DNA of 6,717 nt from an uncultured Clostridium sp. (GTDB taxonomy: Bacteria; Bacillota_A; Clostridia; Lachnospirales; Lachnospiraceae): contig CAMWKN010000085.1 in the NCBI GenBank assembly GCA_947174825.1, forward strand, positions 1 through 6,717, written 5' to 3'. Numbering within the stretch: position 1 is the stretch's first letter; each line of letters opens with the position of its first letter. The position numbers were made by a program, and so were the translations under genes. Of the stretch, positions 1-5,458 are shown piece by piece. Under the pieces are notes generated by a model that made no database searches, was not told the origin of the DNA, and was given only the letters and a program-made list of their open reading frames with translations.

Positions 1-1
1 C

Positions 2-21
2 AATAATTGAAATCAATTATT
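2..21. repeat. A+T-rich perfect inverted repeat upstream of the xpt promoter
   Basis: The 9-base arms AATAATTGA (2-10) and TCAATTATT (13-21) are exact reverse complements around a 2-base centre. The repeat ends just before the proposed -35 box at 24-29, a position suitable for a regulator site. Equally, it could be the end of a structure belonging to a gene left of the window. No regulator is identified. Confidence 0.45.
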
Positions 22-23
22 AA

Positions 24-51
24 TTGAAACTGCAATATATTGTTGTAGAAT
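24..51 (+). promoter_or_regulatory. Predicted sigma-A promoter of the xpt-pbuX operon
   Basis: TTGAAA (24-29) and TAGAAT (46-51) each differ from the vegetative consensus at one base and are 16 bases apart. A start site near 58 would give a leader of about 100 bases before the xpt ATG. A 10-base palindrome, CAATATATTG (33-42), lies in the spacer. The boxes are seen in the sequence; promoter activity is inferred. Confidence 0.5.
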
Positions 52-137
52 ATCGAAAAATCTGATACTCTGTTAGTTGTCCAGACTGCTTACTGCAGTT
101 TCCAGTTTCAAAAATGAACTTTAATCGGTAAATTTAC
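26..137 (+). promoter_or_regulatory. xpt leader with mutually exclusive inverted repeats
   Basis: GAAACTGCA (26-34) is an exact reverse complement of TGCAGTTTC (94-102). The right arm can instead pair locally: AGACTGC (83-89) with GCAGTTT (95-101) around a 5-base loop, with one G-T pair. CAGTTTC is also repeated in tandem (96-102 and 103-109), and GTAAATTTAC (128-137) is a palindrome shortly before the ribosome binding site. Two alternative pairings would suit an attenuator, but no hairpin is followed by a T run. If the promoter at 24-51 is real, the left arm is not transcribed. The purine-aptamer core expected before xpt in many Firmicutes is not visible here. Confidence 0.3.
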
Positions 138-157
138 AAAAGAAATGGAGAATAACG

Positions 158-748
158 ATGAATTTTTTAGAAGAACGTATTCAGAAGGATGGCATACTCG
201 GTGAGGGTAATGTCTTAAAAGTAGACAGCTTTCTTAATCATCAGATGGATATTGATCTGTTTGACCAGATGGGCGCTGAGTTCCGGAAACGTTTTGACGG
301 CAAGCCTATTAATAAAGTCCTGACTATCGAGGCTTCCGGAATTGGTATCGCCTGCGTGGTAGCCAGACATTTTCATGCCCCTGTGGTGTTTGCCAAAAAA
401 TCCAAGAGCATCAATATTGAGGGAGAAATGTATGTGGCAGAAGTGGAATCTTTTACCCACCAGTGCAAAAATCAGGTTATTGTGGCAAAAAAATTTCTTA
501 CACCAGAGGATCATGTATTAATCATTGATGATTTTCTTGCCAACGGATGCGCCCTGCAGGGACTGATCTCTATTGTCCACGAAGCCGGTGCCACCATCGA
601 GGGAATTGGTATTGCCATTGAGAAAGGATTTCAGCCAGGCGGCCGTACCATCCGCAATCTGGGATATCCATTGGAGTCTCTGGCGATTGTTGAGGAAATG
701 GATGCGGAAAAGGGAACCATCACATTCCGACCACAAGTGTATAAGTAA
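158..748 (+). CDS. xpt: Xanthine phosphoribosyltransferase
   Basis: This cytosolic purine-salvage enzyme transfers the phosphoribosyl group of PRPP to xanthine, giving XMP and pyrophosphate; XMP then feeds GMP synthesis. The 196-residue protein has the usual length and is collinear with Bacillus subtilis Xpt as I remember it, including KVDSFLNHQ (21-29), the TIEASGI segment (56-62), [10 protein letters not shown] (75-84) and the type I phosphoribosyltransferase PRPP loop [13 protein letters not shown] (120-132) with its paired aspartates. The C-terminal IEKGFQPGG (154-162) is also family-typical. TGGAG lies 7 bases before the ATG, supporting this start. The gene is first in an operon with the permease gene, 39 bases downstream. 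Nothing appears broken. Assignment to Xpt rather than to another purine phosphoribosyltransferase is strong because of the length and the N-terminal KVDSFLNHQ block. Confidence 0.97.
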   Translation: MNFLEERIQKDGILGEGNVLKVDSFLNHQMDIDLFDQMGAEFRKRFDGKPINKVLTIEASGIGIACVVARHFHAPVVFAKKSKSINIEGEMYVAEVESFTHQCKNQVIVAKKFLTPEDHVLIIDDFLANGCALQGLISIVHEAGATIEGIGIAIEKGFQPGGRTIRNLGYPLESLAIVEEMDAEKGTITFRPQVYK

Positions 749-787
749 TAATAAAATGAATAACCCAGAAAGTAGGTAAGATTACCA

Positions 788-2107
788 ATGAAAAATACAG
801 AAGCGAATATTAAAAATATCTACCAGCTAGACGGAAAGGTACCGATCCGTCAGGCGATTCCTTTTGGTCTGCAACATATTCTGGCAATGTTTGTTGCCAA
901 TATTGCACCGATCATTATTGTAGCAGGTGCCTGCGGCTTAAATGAAAGCCAGAGTGCCATGTTAATACAAAATGCCATGATTATTGCCGGAATCGGCACG
1001 CTGATCCAGCTATTCCCGATCTGGCGTATCGGCTCTGGACTCCCTATCGTCATGGGCATCAGCTTCACTTTTGTATCCATCTTTTGCTATGTTGGACCAA
1101 ATTATGGCTATCCTGCCATTATTGGTGCCGTGCTGGTTGGCGGACTGATTGAGGGTATCTTGGGATTATTTGCCAAATACTGGACAAAGATCATCACCCC
1201 GATTGTGGCTGCCAGTGTAGTAACTGCTATTGGCTTTTCCTTATTATCTGTAGGTGCCGCCTCCTTTGGCGGCGGAAGCGGCAGCGAACAGTTTGGCTCC
1301 TCTGCAAACTGGATTCTGGGAAGTATTACCCTGCTCTGCTGTCTCCTGTTTAATATATTTGCGAAATCCTATTGGAAACAGTTATCTGTCCTGTTTGGAC
1401 TGATTGTAGGTTACATCGTGGCTGCCTGTATGGGAATGGTGGATTTCTCTGCCATACAAAACACCTCTCCCATTGCTCTGCCGACACCACTGCCATTTCG
1501 TCCGGTTTTCCATGCTGGTGCCATTGTGTCCGTTACGCTGATCTTTCTGGTATCTGCCACGGAAACCATTGGAGATACCTCGGCACTAGCCATGTCTGGT
1601 TTAAAACGGAATGTTACCCAAAAGGAGACGGCTGGTTCCATCGCCTGTGACGGTTTCATCAGCACACTGTCCGCTCTCTTTGGCTGTCTGCCCATTACAT
1701 CCTTTAGCCAGAATGTGGGATTGGTTGCCATGACCAAGGTAGTCAACCGCTTTGCCATTGCCAGTGGTGCTATTATTATGATTCTGGCAGGAATCTTTCC
1801 GATCTTTGGCGCACTGCTTGCCACTCTGCCAGATGCCGTGCTGGGCGGTTGTACCATTATGATGTTTGGAACCATTGTAGTCAGCGGAATCCAGATGATC
1901 GGAAACTGTGGCTATACCCAGAGGAATATCACCATTGCCGCACTATCTCTCAGCACAGGAATCGGATTTACACAGGTACCGGAGATCTTTCATATCTTCC
2001 CGCAAATCGTGGAAAATGTCTTTGCGGAAAACTGCGTTGCCGTGGTGTTTCTGGTGGCGATCCTGTTGAATCTGGTATTACCGGAGAATATGGAAACGGC
2101 AGCCTGA
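788..2107 (+). CDS. pbuX: Xanthine permease, NCS2 (nucleobase:cation symporter-2) family
   Basis: This 439-residue integral membrane protein is predicted to import xanthine by cation symport, supplying Xpt. It is hydrophobic along most of its length, consistent with the roughly 14 membrane spans of NCS2 carriers. Family marks are QH in the first span (29-30), ETIGD (259-263) and the NCS2 signature QNVGLVAMTK (308-317), matching Q/E-N-x-G-x(4)-T-R/K. A glycine-rich loop, FGGGSGS, occupies 160-166. A weak AGTAGGT lies 10 bases before the ATG, so translation may partly depend on coupling to xpt, which ends 39 bases upstream. Xanthine is assigned from the partner gene; family sequence alone does not cleanly separate xanthine, uric acid and uracil carriers. 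The final codons recur as a decayed copy at 4633-4688. The stop codon lies inside the left arm of a downstream hairpin. Confidence 0.93.
   Translation: MKNTEANIKNIYQLDGKVPIRQAIPFGLQHILAMFVANIAPIIIVAGACGLNESQSAMLIQNAMIIAGIGTLIQLFPIWRIGSGLPIVMGISFTFVSIFCYVGPNYGYPAIIGAVLVGGLIEGILGLFAKYWTKIITPIVAASVVTAIGFSLLSVGAASFGGGSGSEQFGSSANWILGSITLLCCLLFNIFAKSYWKQLSVLFGLIVGYIVAACMGMVDFSAIQNTSPIALPTPLPFRPVFHAGAIVSVTLIFLVSATETIGDTSALAMSGLKRNVTQKETAGSIACDGFISTLSALFGCLPITSFSQNVGLVAMTKVVNRFAIASGAIIMILAGIFPIFGALLATLPDAVLGGCTIMMFGTIVVSGIQMIGNCGYTQRNITIAALSLSTGIGFTQVPEIFHIFPQIVENVFAENCVAVVFLVAILLNLVLPENMETAA
2067..2102 (+). repeat. Direct repeat copy 1 (3' end of pbuX)
   Basis: This 36-base stretch matches 4649-4684 at 35 positions, 2582 bases away. 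The single difference (A2080 against G4662) is a synonymous third codon position, TTA against TTG leucine. The two copies bracket the whole zinc-ribbon operon. Copy 1 is the intact coding end of pbuX. Confidence 0.9.
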
Positions 2108-2148
2108 AAGATTTCTCAGACTGCCGACAGTATTATTGTTAGCAATAA
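2097..2148. terminator. Hairpins between the convergent pbuX and zinc-ribbon genes
   Basis: CGGCAG (2097-2102) pairs with CTGCCG (2121-2126), and after a C-A mismatch CTGA (2104-2107) pairs with TCAG (2116-2119) around an 8-base loop. The pbuX stop codon is inside the left arm. A second hairpin follows: TTATTG (2133-2138) with CAATAA (2143-2148). Neither has a good T run. On the plus strand the first is followed by ACAGTATTATT, and on the minus strand only by TTTCC. It may end both converging transcripts, but inefficiently. Confidence 0.45.
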
Positions 2149-2163
2149 ACTATTATCACAATA

Positions 2164-3018
2164 TTAACCTTTATACTTAAATACTACATCTAAACCATTT
2201 TGGGGATGAAAAGACCAGCTGATATCATAATATTCATAAGATTCACTCTGCCTTCCCATCAAAGCGTTGGTTGCACACATTTCATCATATAAAGAATCCG
2301 GCAATCCCAAAGAACTTATTATACCACTAATATCCAGAAGAGACGAAACATCATACTGATTTGACGAATCGACTGAAATAGATTTTTTATCAGATGCCAA
2401 TTTTGTTCTATCTGAAGTGCAGATAGCATATGCTTTTTCTATCTTCAGTAATGCCTCTTCTGCATCTTTCTGCTTTTTCAGACTAGCCAGTTTCTCTTCT
2501 GCATCTTTATAGCTGCCTAGCTCTTCCAAAATTGTAATCGCTTCATCTATATCCGTATTCTGTGCCCATAAATACTTCGTTTCATTAATTCGATCGGAAG
2601 CATCTTTATAATTACCAGCCGCCTTAAATCCCAAAACAGCTGCATTATATGATCCGGATTCCAACAAGGATTCTGCCTTTTTGTATTGAACCTCTAACAC
2701 CTTTTGCCTAGACCCTTTGAAATCGTTTAATTTTTCTAATTTAATAATTGCTTTATCAAACTTGTTCTCTTTCACTAAAGCCATTGCTTCCTTATATTGA
2801 TTTAATGGAACCCAATAATACCGATATCCAAAAAATCCCCCCACTCCCAGAAGCGCAACAATGAATAATGTCATTATAATGATAAATACTTTTTTCTGGT
2901 TGCGTGTTTTAAAAAATTTTGAATTCTTTTTCTTCTTCAACCGATATCCACACCCTGGACAATTTTTCACAGTATCAGATATCTCCTTGTTACATTCTGG
3001 ACAATTAATTATTGCCAT
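2164..3018 (-). CDS. Zinc-ribbon, single-pass membrane protein with TPR-like repeats
   Basis: The 284-residue protein starts with a zinc ribbon, CPEC (6-9) and CPGC (20-23), followed by a lysine-rich linker and one membrane segment at about 44-67. The charge pattern predicts the ribbon in the cytoplasm and the rest outside. Residues 75-180 hold about three helical repeats of TPR-like type, recognisable by A..L...G.Y..A and NYKDAS or SYKDAE (units near 75-111, 112-147 and 148-180). A separate C-terminal region (about 195-284) contains LGLPDSLYDEMCATNALMG and ends in a probable beta segment, DVVFKYKG. GAGGG lies about 9 bases before the ATG. It is second in a likely operon, 48 bases after the 455-residue gene, whose first 30 residues are clearly related. 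Zinc binding is inferred from the four cysteines. The membrane-sensor or envelope role of such proteins is mostly unknown, and I assign none. Confidence 0.85.
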   Translation of the reverse strand: MAIINCPECNKEISDTVKNCPGCGYRLKKKKNSKFFKTRNQKKVFIIIMTLFIVALLGVGGFFGYRYYWVPLNQYKEAMALVKENKFDKAIIKLEKLNDFKGSRQKVLEVQYKKAESLLESGSYNAAVLGFKAAGNYKDASDRINETKYLWAQNTDIDEAITILEELGSYKDAEEKLASLKKQKDAEEALLKIEKAYAICTSDRTKLASDKKSISVDSSNQYDVSSLLDISGIISSLGLPDSLYDEMCATNALMGRQSESYEYYDISWSFHPQNGLDVVFKYKG

Positions 3019-3066
3019 AAAATCATTCCCTCACTTTTTCATTTGTATTTTAATGAATCCGCCTGA

Positions 3067-4434
3067 TTAATAGCTCTTTGATTTCTTTTTCAAATTCATT
3101 GTGGTTTTATATTGATACGTAAAATACTGGCTTTCGTTAGGACTGTTTTTAAAATAATTAACAGTAAGACCAGACGATGATATTGTTACGGTAGTATATT
3201 GATCAATTCTTATTGTCCCCATACTAGACATGGTCTTTGTTTTGTCCAACCAAACGTAGCTTGATTTTACCCCTTCCGAAATACTGGAATATGACGTATA
3301 GATCGGTACGCTTCCACTAATTTTTACTTTTACCTTTCCACTTTTCAGCAATTGACATTTAACAGAGACGGATTCTTCACCTTTGCTAAAGTCCCTATAC
3401 CAATATTTAGAGCGACCATCATAATCCCAGATCTCTGTCGACCGCATCTGTCCTCCCGTAGTCTTCCATACTCCGCATAACGCAACCCAGGCACTCTTAG
3501 AGTTTAGTTGTTTTTTCAAGGTAGATGCTTTCGTATCTTTATAGCTAAATTTAGATGGAATCTTTTTTAATACCTTCTTAGCCGCATTCAAGCTTCCGTC
3601 TTTGATCTTTGCTTTTGCATCCAGTAGTAATCCCTTATATTTATTTAGTTTGTCATATTCTTTTCTTTTGGCTTTTAATGTACTATAATTCGAAACTTGC
3701 TTTTTTGAGTCCTCTGACAAACGATTATATGCGCCTTCTGCGGCATCAATTTTACTCCCCGAACCATTTTCCAAGGATACTTTTCCAATCCCTTTAATTT
3801 GATTAATAACGCTCGATAAACATAATGCCTCAAACTGGTTTTCATAGTCACTAATTTGACTATAATTTGTAACCTGATTTTTTTGTTCTTCATCAAGTTT
3901 ATTATATTCATTTTTTGCACTGTCGATAGCAGATTGGCTATCTAAAGTCACATCACCAATCGCATTCACGAGATCAATCACATTTTGGACTTCTCTTTCT
4001 CTTACCGTATTAATCTGACGATCAATGGATGATATCCTTTCTTGAACAGTGGAATACTGACTAATTTTACGTTTTTGTTTCCATTTTAACGAAGAATATT
4101 TTTTAGTTATATTCTTACACTCCTCCTGATACGTGTGTAATTGCTCTTCTGTTTTATTCTCTATATTCTCCTGCATAGTTTTGCTAATAAGACGATTTAA
4201 CGATGCTACTTGAGCCTTTTCAGAATCATTTAAACGTAAGATAGAAACCAGACAACTAATCACTCCAACAATTAAAATAATGGTAATTGCACTGGCAATA
4301 ATCATAGTTTTTGTCTTTTTATTGACTAAATCCTTCTTTTTTTTATTTTTTGGTAATTTATATCCACAATTAGGACAAAATTTTGCAGTATCAGATACTT
4401 CTTTTCCACATTCCGGACAATAAAAAAGTGCCAT
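3067..4434 (-). CDS. Zinc-ribbon membrane protein with three helical repeats and a C-terminal beta-rich domain
   Basis: This 455-residue protein begins with a zinc ribbon, CPEC (6-9) and CPNC (20-23), then a lysine-rich stretch and a membrane segment at about 43-66; the bulk should lie outside the cell. Residues 76-263 contain three tandem helical units sharing the core Y..L....K..V..YS.L: KYSSLKWKQKRKISQYS (112-128), EYNKLDEEQKNQVTNYS (176-192) and AYNRLSEDSKKQVSNYS (235-251). Units two and three also share a VI...IG.V.L opening. Residues 268-304 form a TPR-like helical pair ending SYKDTKAS, resembling the repeats of the neighbouring protein. The C-terminal region, about 314-447, starts ALCGVWKTTGG and looks beta-rich; its function is unknown. 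AAAGGAGG lies 12 bases before the ATG. It is the first gene of the operon, with a predicted promoter at 4520-4548. Confidence 0.85.
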   Translation of the reverse strand: MALFYCPECGKEVSDTAKFCPNCGYKLPKNKKKKDLVNKKTKTMIIASAITIILIVGVISCLVSILRLNDSEKAQVASLNRLISKTMQENIENKTEEQLHTYQEECKNITKKYSSLKWKQKRKISQYSTVQERISSIDRQINTVREREVQNVIDLVNAIGDVTLDSQSAIDSAKNEYNKLDEEQKNQVTNYSQISDYENQFEALCLSSVINQIKGIGKVSLENGSGSKIDAAEGAYNRLSEDSKKQVSNYSTLKAKRKEYDKLNKYKGLLLDAKAKIKDGSLNAAKKVLKKIPSKFSYKDTKASTLKKQLNSKSAWVALCGVWKTTGGQMRSTEIWDYDGRSKYWYRDFSKGEESVSVKCQLLKSGKVKVKISGSVPIYTSYSSISEGVKSSYVWLDKTKTMSSMGTIRIDQYTTVTISSSGLTVNYFKNSPNESQYFTYQYKTTMNLKKKSKSY

Positions 4435-4519
4435 AGTATATTGTTACCTCCTTTAGGAATTATCTTTTGTCACTTCCCTGTTTATTTTATAAAATTTCCA
4501 TTACCTACAAAAGCATCTT

Positions 4520-4548
4520 ATTATATCACATATCTTTCACCTCAGCAA
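4520..4548 (-). promoter_or_regulatory. Predicted promoter of the zinc-ribbon operon
   Basis: Read on the minus strand, a perfect -10 TATAAT (4525-4520) is preceded by TGA (4528-4526), the extended -10 form TGn. A weak -35, TTGCTG (4548-4543), lies 17 bases upstream. The start would fall near 4513, giving a leader of roughly 80 bases. The perfect extended -10 makes this the best promoter in the window. Confidence 0.65.
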
Positions 4549-4553
4549 CCTGC

Positions 4554-4568
4554 GTCAATTTTTTTGAC
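4554..4568. promoter_or_regulatory. Inverted repeat just upstream of the zinc-ribbon promoter
   Basis: GTCAA (4554-4558) and TTGAC (4564-4568) are inverted around five T residues, and lie 5 bases beyond the -35 box. A nearly identical element lies upstream of the PepSY gene (6276-6291), which makes a shared regulator site possible. TTGAC could also be part of an alternative -35 box. Confidence 0.4.
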
Positions 4569-4632
4569 TTTCCCCATTTTTTTCACACACGGTTATTTTA
4601 GAGTGGATAATTCCTGCTTATCCGTCATGTAG

Positions 4633-4688
4633 TGGTTTGTGTTTGCCGTGAATCTGGTATTGCCGGAGAATATGGAAACGGCAGAATG
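4633..4688 (+). pseudogene. Decayed 3' end of a pbuX-like permease gene
   Basis: The frame ending at TGA 4688 reads WFVFAVNLVLPENMETAE, against the intact PbuX end NLVLPENMETAA. An in-frame TAG lies immediately upstream (4630-4632) and there is no start codon, so it cannot make the carrier. Bases 4649-4684 match pbuX 2067-2102 with one synonymous change. Further left, TTGCCGTG (4643-4650) matches pbuX 2037-2044 if 24 bases, eight codons, are missing from the copy. Preserved frame and a synonymous difference suggest a once-coding paralogue or a carried-in gene end. Homology left of about 4640 is too weak to follow. Confidence 0.7.
4649..4684 (+). repeat. Direct repeat copy 2 (pbuX tail remnant)
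   Basis: This is the partner of 2067-2102, in the same orientation, with 35 of 36 bases identical. After the repeat the copies diverge: pbuX has GCC TGA, while this copy has GAA TGA. Confidence 0.9.
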
Positions 4689-4713
4689 AGGAAATCCTGA
4701 GAATTAACCCCGC

Positions 4714-4753
4714 TTGATTTTAACCCCCTCGAATTCGATGGGGTTAAAATCAG
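4714..4753. repeat. 40-base near-perfect inverted repeat
   Basis: GATTTTAACCCC (4716-4727) is an exact reverse complement of GGGGTTAAAATC (4740-4751). The pairing extends outwards by T-A and T-G. After a single C-T mismatch the centre TCGAATTCGA (4729-4738) is itself a perfect palindrome. TTAACCCC also occurs once more as a direct repeat at 4704-4711. No T run follows on the plus strand, so it is a poor intrinsic terminator. It could be the old permease terminator, a protein-binding site or a mobile-element end; nothing here decides. Confidence 0.8.
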
Positions 4754-4802
4754 AATGATGCAACTATCAAAGAACTACAAAGAGCAAGGCAGATTTTTGT
4801 AT

Positions 4803-4844
4803 AAAAAACACACTGGAATATCCCAGTGTGTCAGTGTGTTTTTT
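4803..4844 (-). terminator. Bidirectional intrinsic terminator with alternative stems
   Basis: On the minus strand, downstream of the gene at 4874-5338, the 9-base stem ACACACTGG/CCAGTGTGT (arms at 4823-4831 and 4808-4816) is followed by TTTTTT, a classical terminator. On the plus strand the left arm can pair instead with a second, tandem CAGTGTGT (4832-4839) followed by seven T residues, giving a 13-base stem of AAAAAACACACTG with CAGTGTGTTTTTT. The duplicated arm makes the element work in both directions. Confidence 0.85.
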
Positions 4845-4873
4845 TAATAACATATTTATATAATTTCAAAAAA

Positions 4874-5338
4874 TCAATCATCATCCAAAGTATCACATTC
4901 GATTTCCTCATAAATGATATTTTGAAACTGAACATATTCTTTATATTTCTCGTACCGCTCCCAAAAAACATTATTATTATCATCTCGTGACTCAAAAACA
5001 GACCAGTCCACCTTGCTGGTATCTGGGATGGAAAATTCAACCTGGGCAGCTCCTTGCACCCGCCATACATATTCAGAATCAATAAATGACTGCAAAACAA
5101 ATGCAATATCATATTGAATATGTATCTCATTCTCTGATAGGGAATAGTTCAATATACTATAATCATCCACATCTAACATTTCACATTTCGTTGTTTGATC
5201 CAGAAGCTTCTGCTTATCGTCTAAATAGGTAATGTCTTTTAACATTTTGGGCAGCTCTGAAACTTCCTCTATTTTTTTACTAACACATTCTAATAGAAAT
5301 TCATCTAAAGTATCATTCAATAACTCATCAAAATCCAT
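4874..5338 (-). CDS. Small acidic protein of unknown function
   Basis: I do not recognise this 154-residue protein. It has no signal peptide or membrane segment, is rich in Asp and Glu, and ends in the acidic tail EEIECDTLDDD. Residues 1-50 look helical (LNDTLDEFLLECVSKKIEE). Residues 58-105 look like beta strands (SILNYSLSENEIHIQYDI, WRVQGAAQVEFSI). Residues 110-145 carry aromatic and acidic residues in a probable helix (FWERYEKYKEYVQF). AGGAGG lies 7 bases before the ATG, a strong translation signal, and a classical terminator follows the stop, so it is a real gene, probably expressed alone. No clear promoter is seen upstream. Its size and acidity would fit an immunity or antitoxin-like protein, but no toxin partner lies beside it, so no such role is assigned. 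Confidence 0.8.
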   Translation of the reverse strand: MDFDELLNDTLDEFLLECVSKKIEEVSELPKMLKDITYLDDKQKLLDQTTKCEMLDVDDYSILNYSLSENEIHIQYDIAFVLQSFIDSEYVWRVQGAAQVEFSIPDTSKVDWSVFESRDDNNNVFWERYEKYKEYVQFQNIIYEEIECDTLDDD

Positions 5339-5414
5339 ACTATTCCCTCCTGTAAATTAGACTTTATCCTTTCATACTACATACAAACAATAGCATAATC
5401 GGACTCCTTATTTT

Positions 5415-5458
5415 TGTGCGAATGCACATTTTAATCATTCCTATTGCGGATTAATCAT
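5415..5458. promoter_or_regulatory. Small hairpin and direct repeats between the acidic-protein and PepSY genes
   Basis: TGTGC (5415-5419) and GCACA (5424-5428) form a perfect 5-base stem around GAAT. TTAATCAT occurs twice in direct orientation (5431-5438 and 5451-5458), the second overlapping the PepSY stop codon. On the minus strand the hairpin is followed by A residues, so it is not a terminator for the PepSY gene. It may be an operator for the gene at 4874-5338. Function is unproven. Confidence 0.25.

Larger units (their letters stand above)
4435..4873. other. Gene-poor interval with regulatory and remnant sequences
   Basis: No intact gene is supported in these 439 bases. From left to right there are the ribosome binding site and promoter of the zinc-ribbon operon, an inverted repeat (4554-4568), a small hairpin GGATAA/TTATCC (4605-4623), the pbuX tail remnant (4633-4688), a long inverted repeat (4714-4753), a tandem near-repeat ACTATCAAAGA/ACTACAAAGA (4763-4783) and a bidirectional terminator (4803-4844). 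The mix of remnant and palindromic DNA is what one expects at a rearrangement boundary. Confidence 0.7.

Noticed and set aside
1..157. Purine (guanine) riboswitch before xpt
   Set aside because: The conserved aptamer loop and junction segments are absent in this stretch; it could only lie left of the window.
1411..1875. 154-codon open frame on the minus strand inside pbuX
   Set aside because: It lies fully antisense to a clearly conserved permease gene and its translation resembles no family, so it is a frame shadow.
4441..4632. 63-codon plus-strand open frame
   Set aside because: It overlaps the promoter and ribosome binding site of the zinc-ribbon operon, has no ribosome binding site of its own, and its translation is of low complexity.
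2103..4648. Complete mobile element with transposase or integrase
   Set aside because: Only the two zinc-ribbon genes are found between the direct repeats; neither has a recombinase motif, and no terminal inverted repeats were seen.
4831..5130. 99-codon minus-strand open frame overlapping the acidic-protein gene
   Set aside because: It has no ribosome binding site and runs through the intrinsic terminator; the frame at 4874-5338 has consensus signals.
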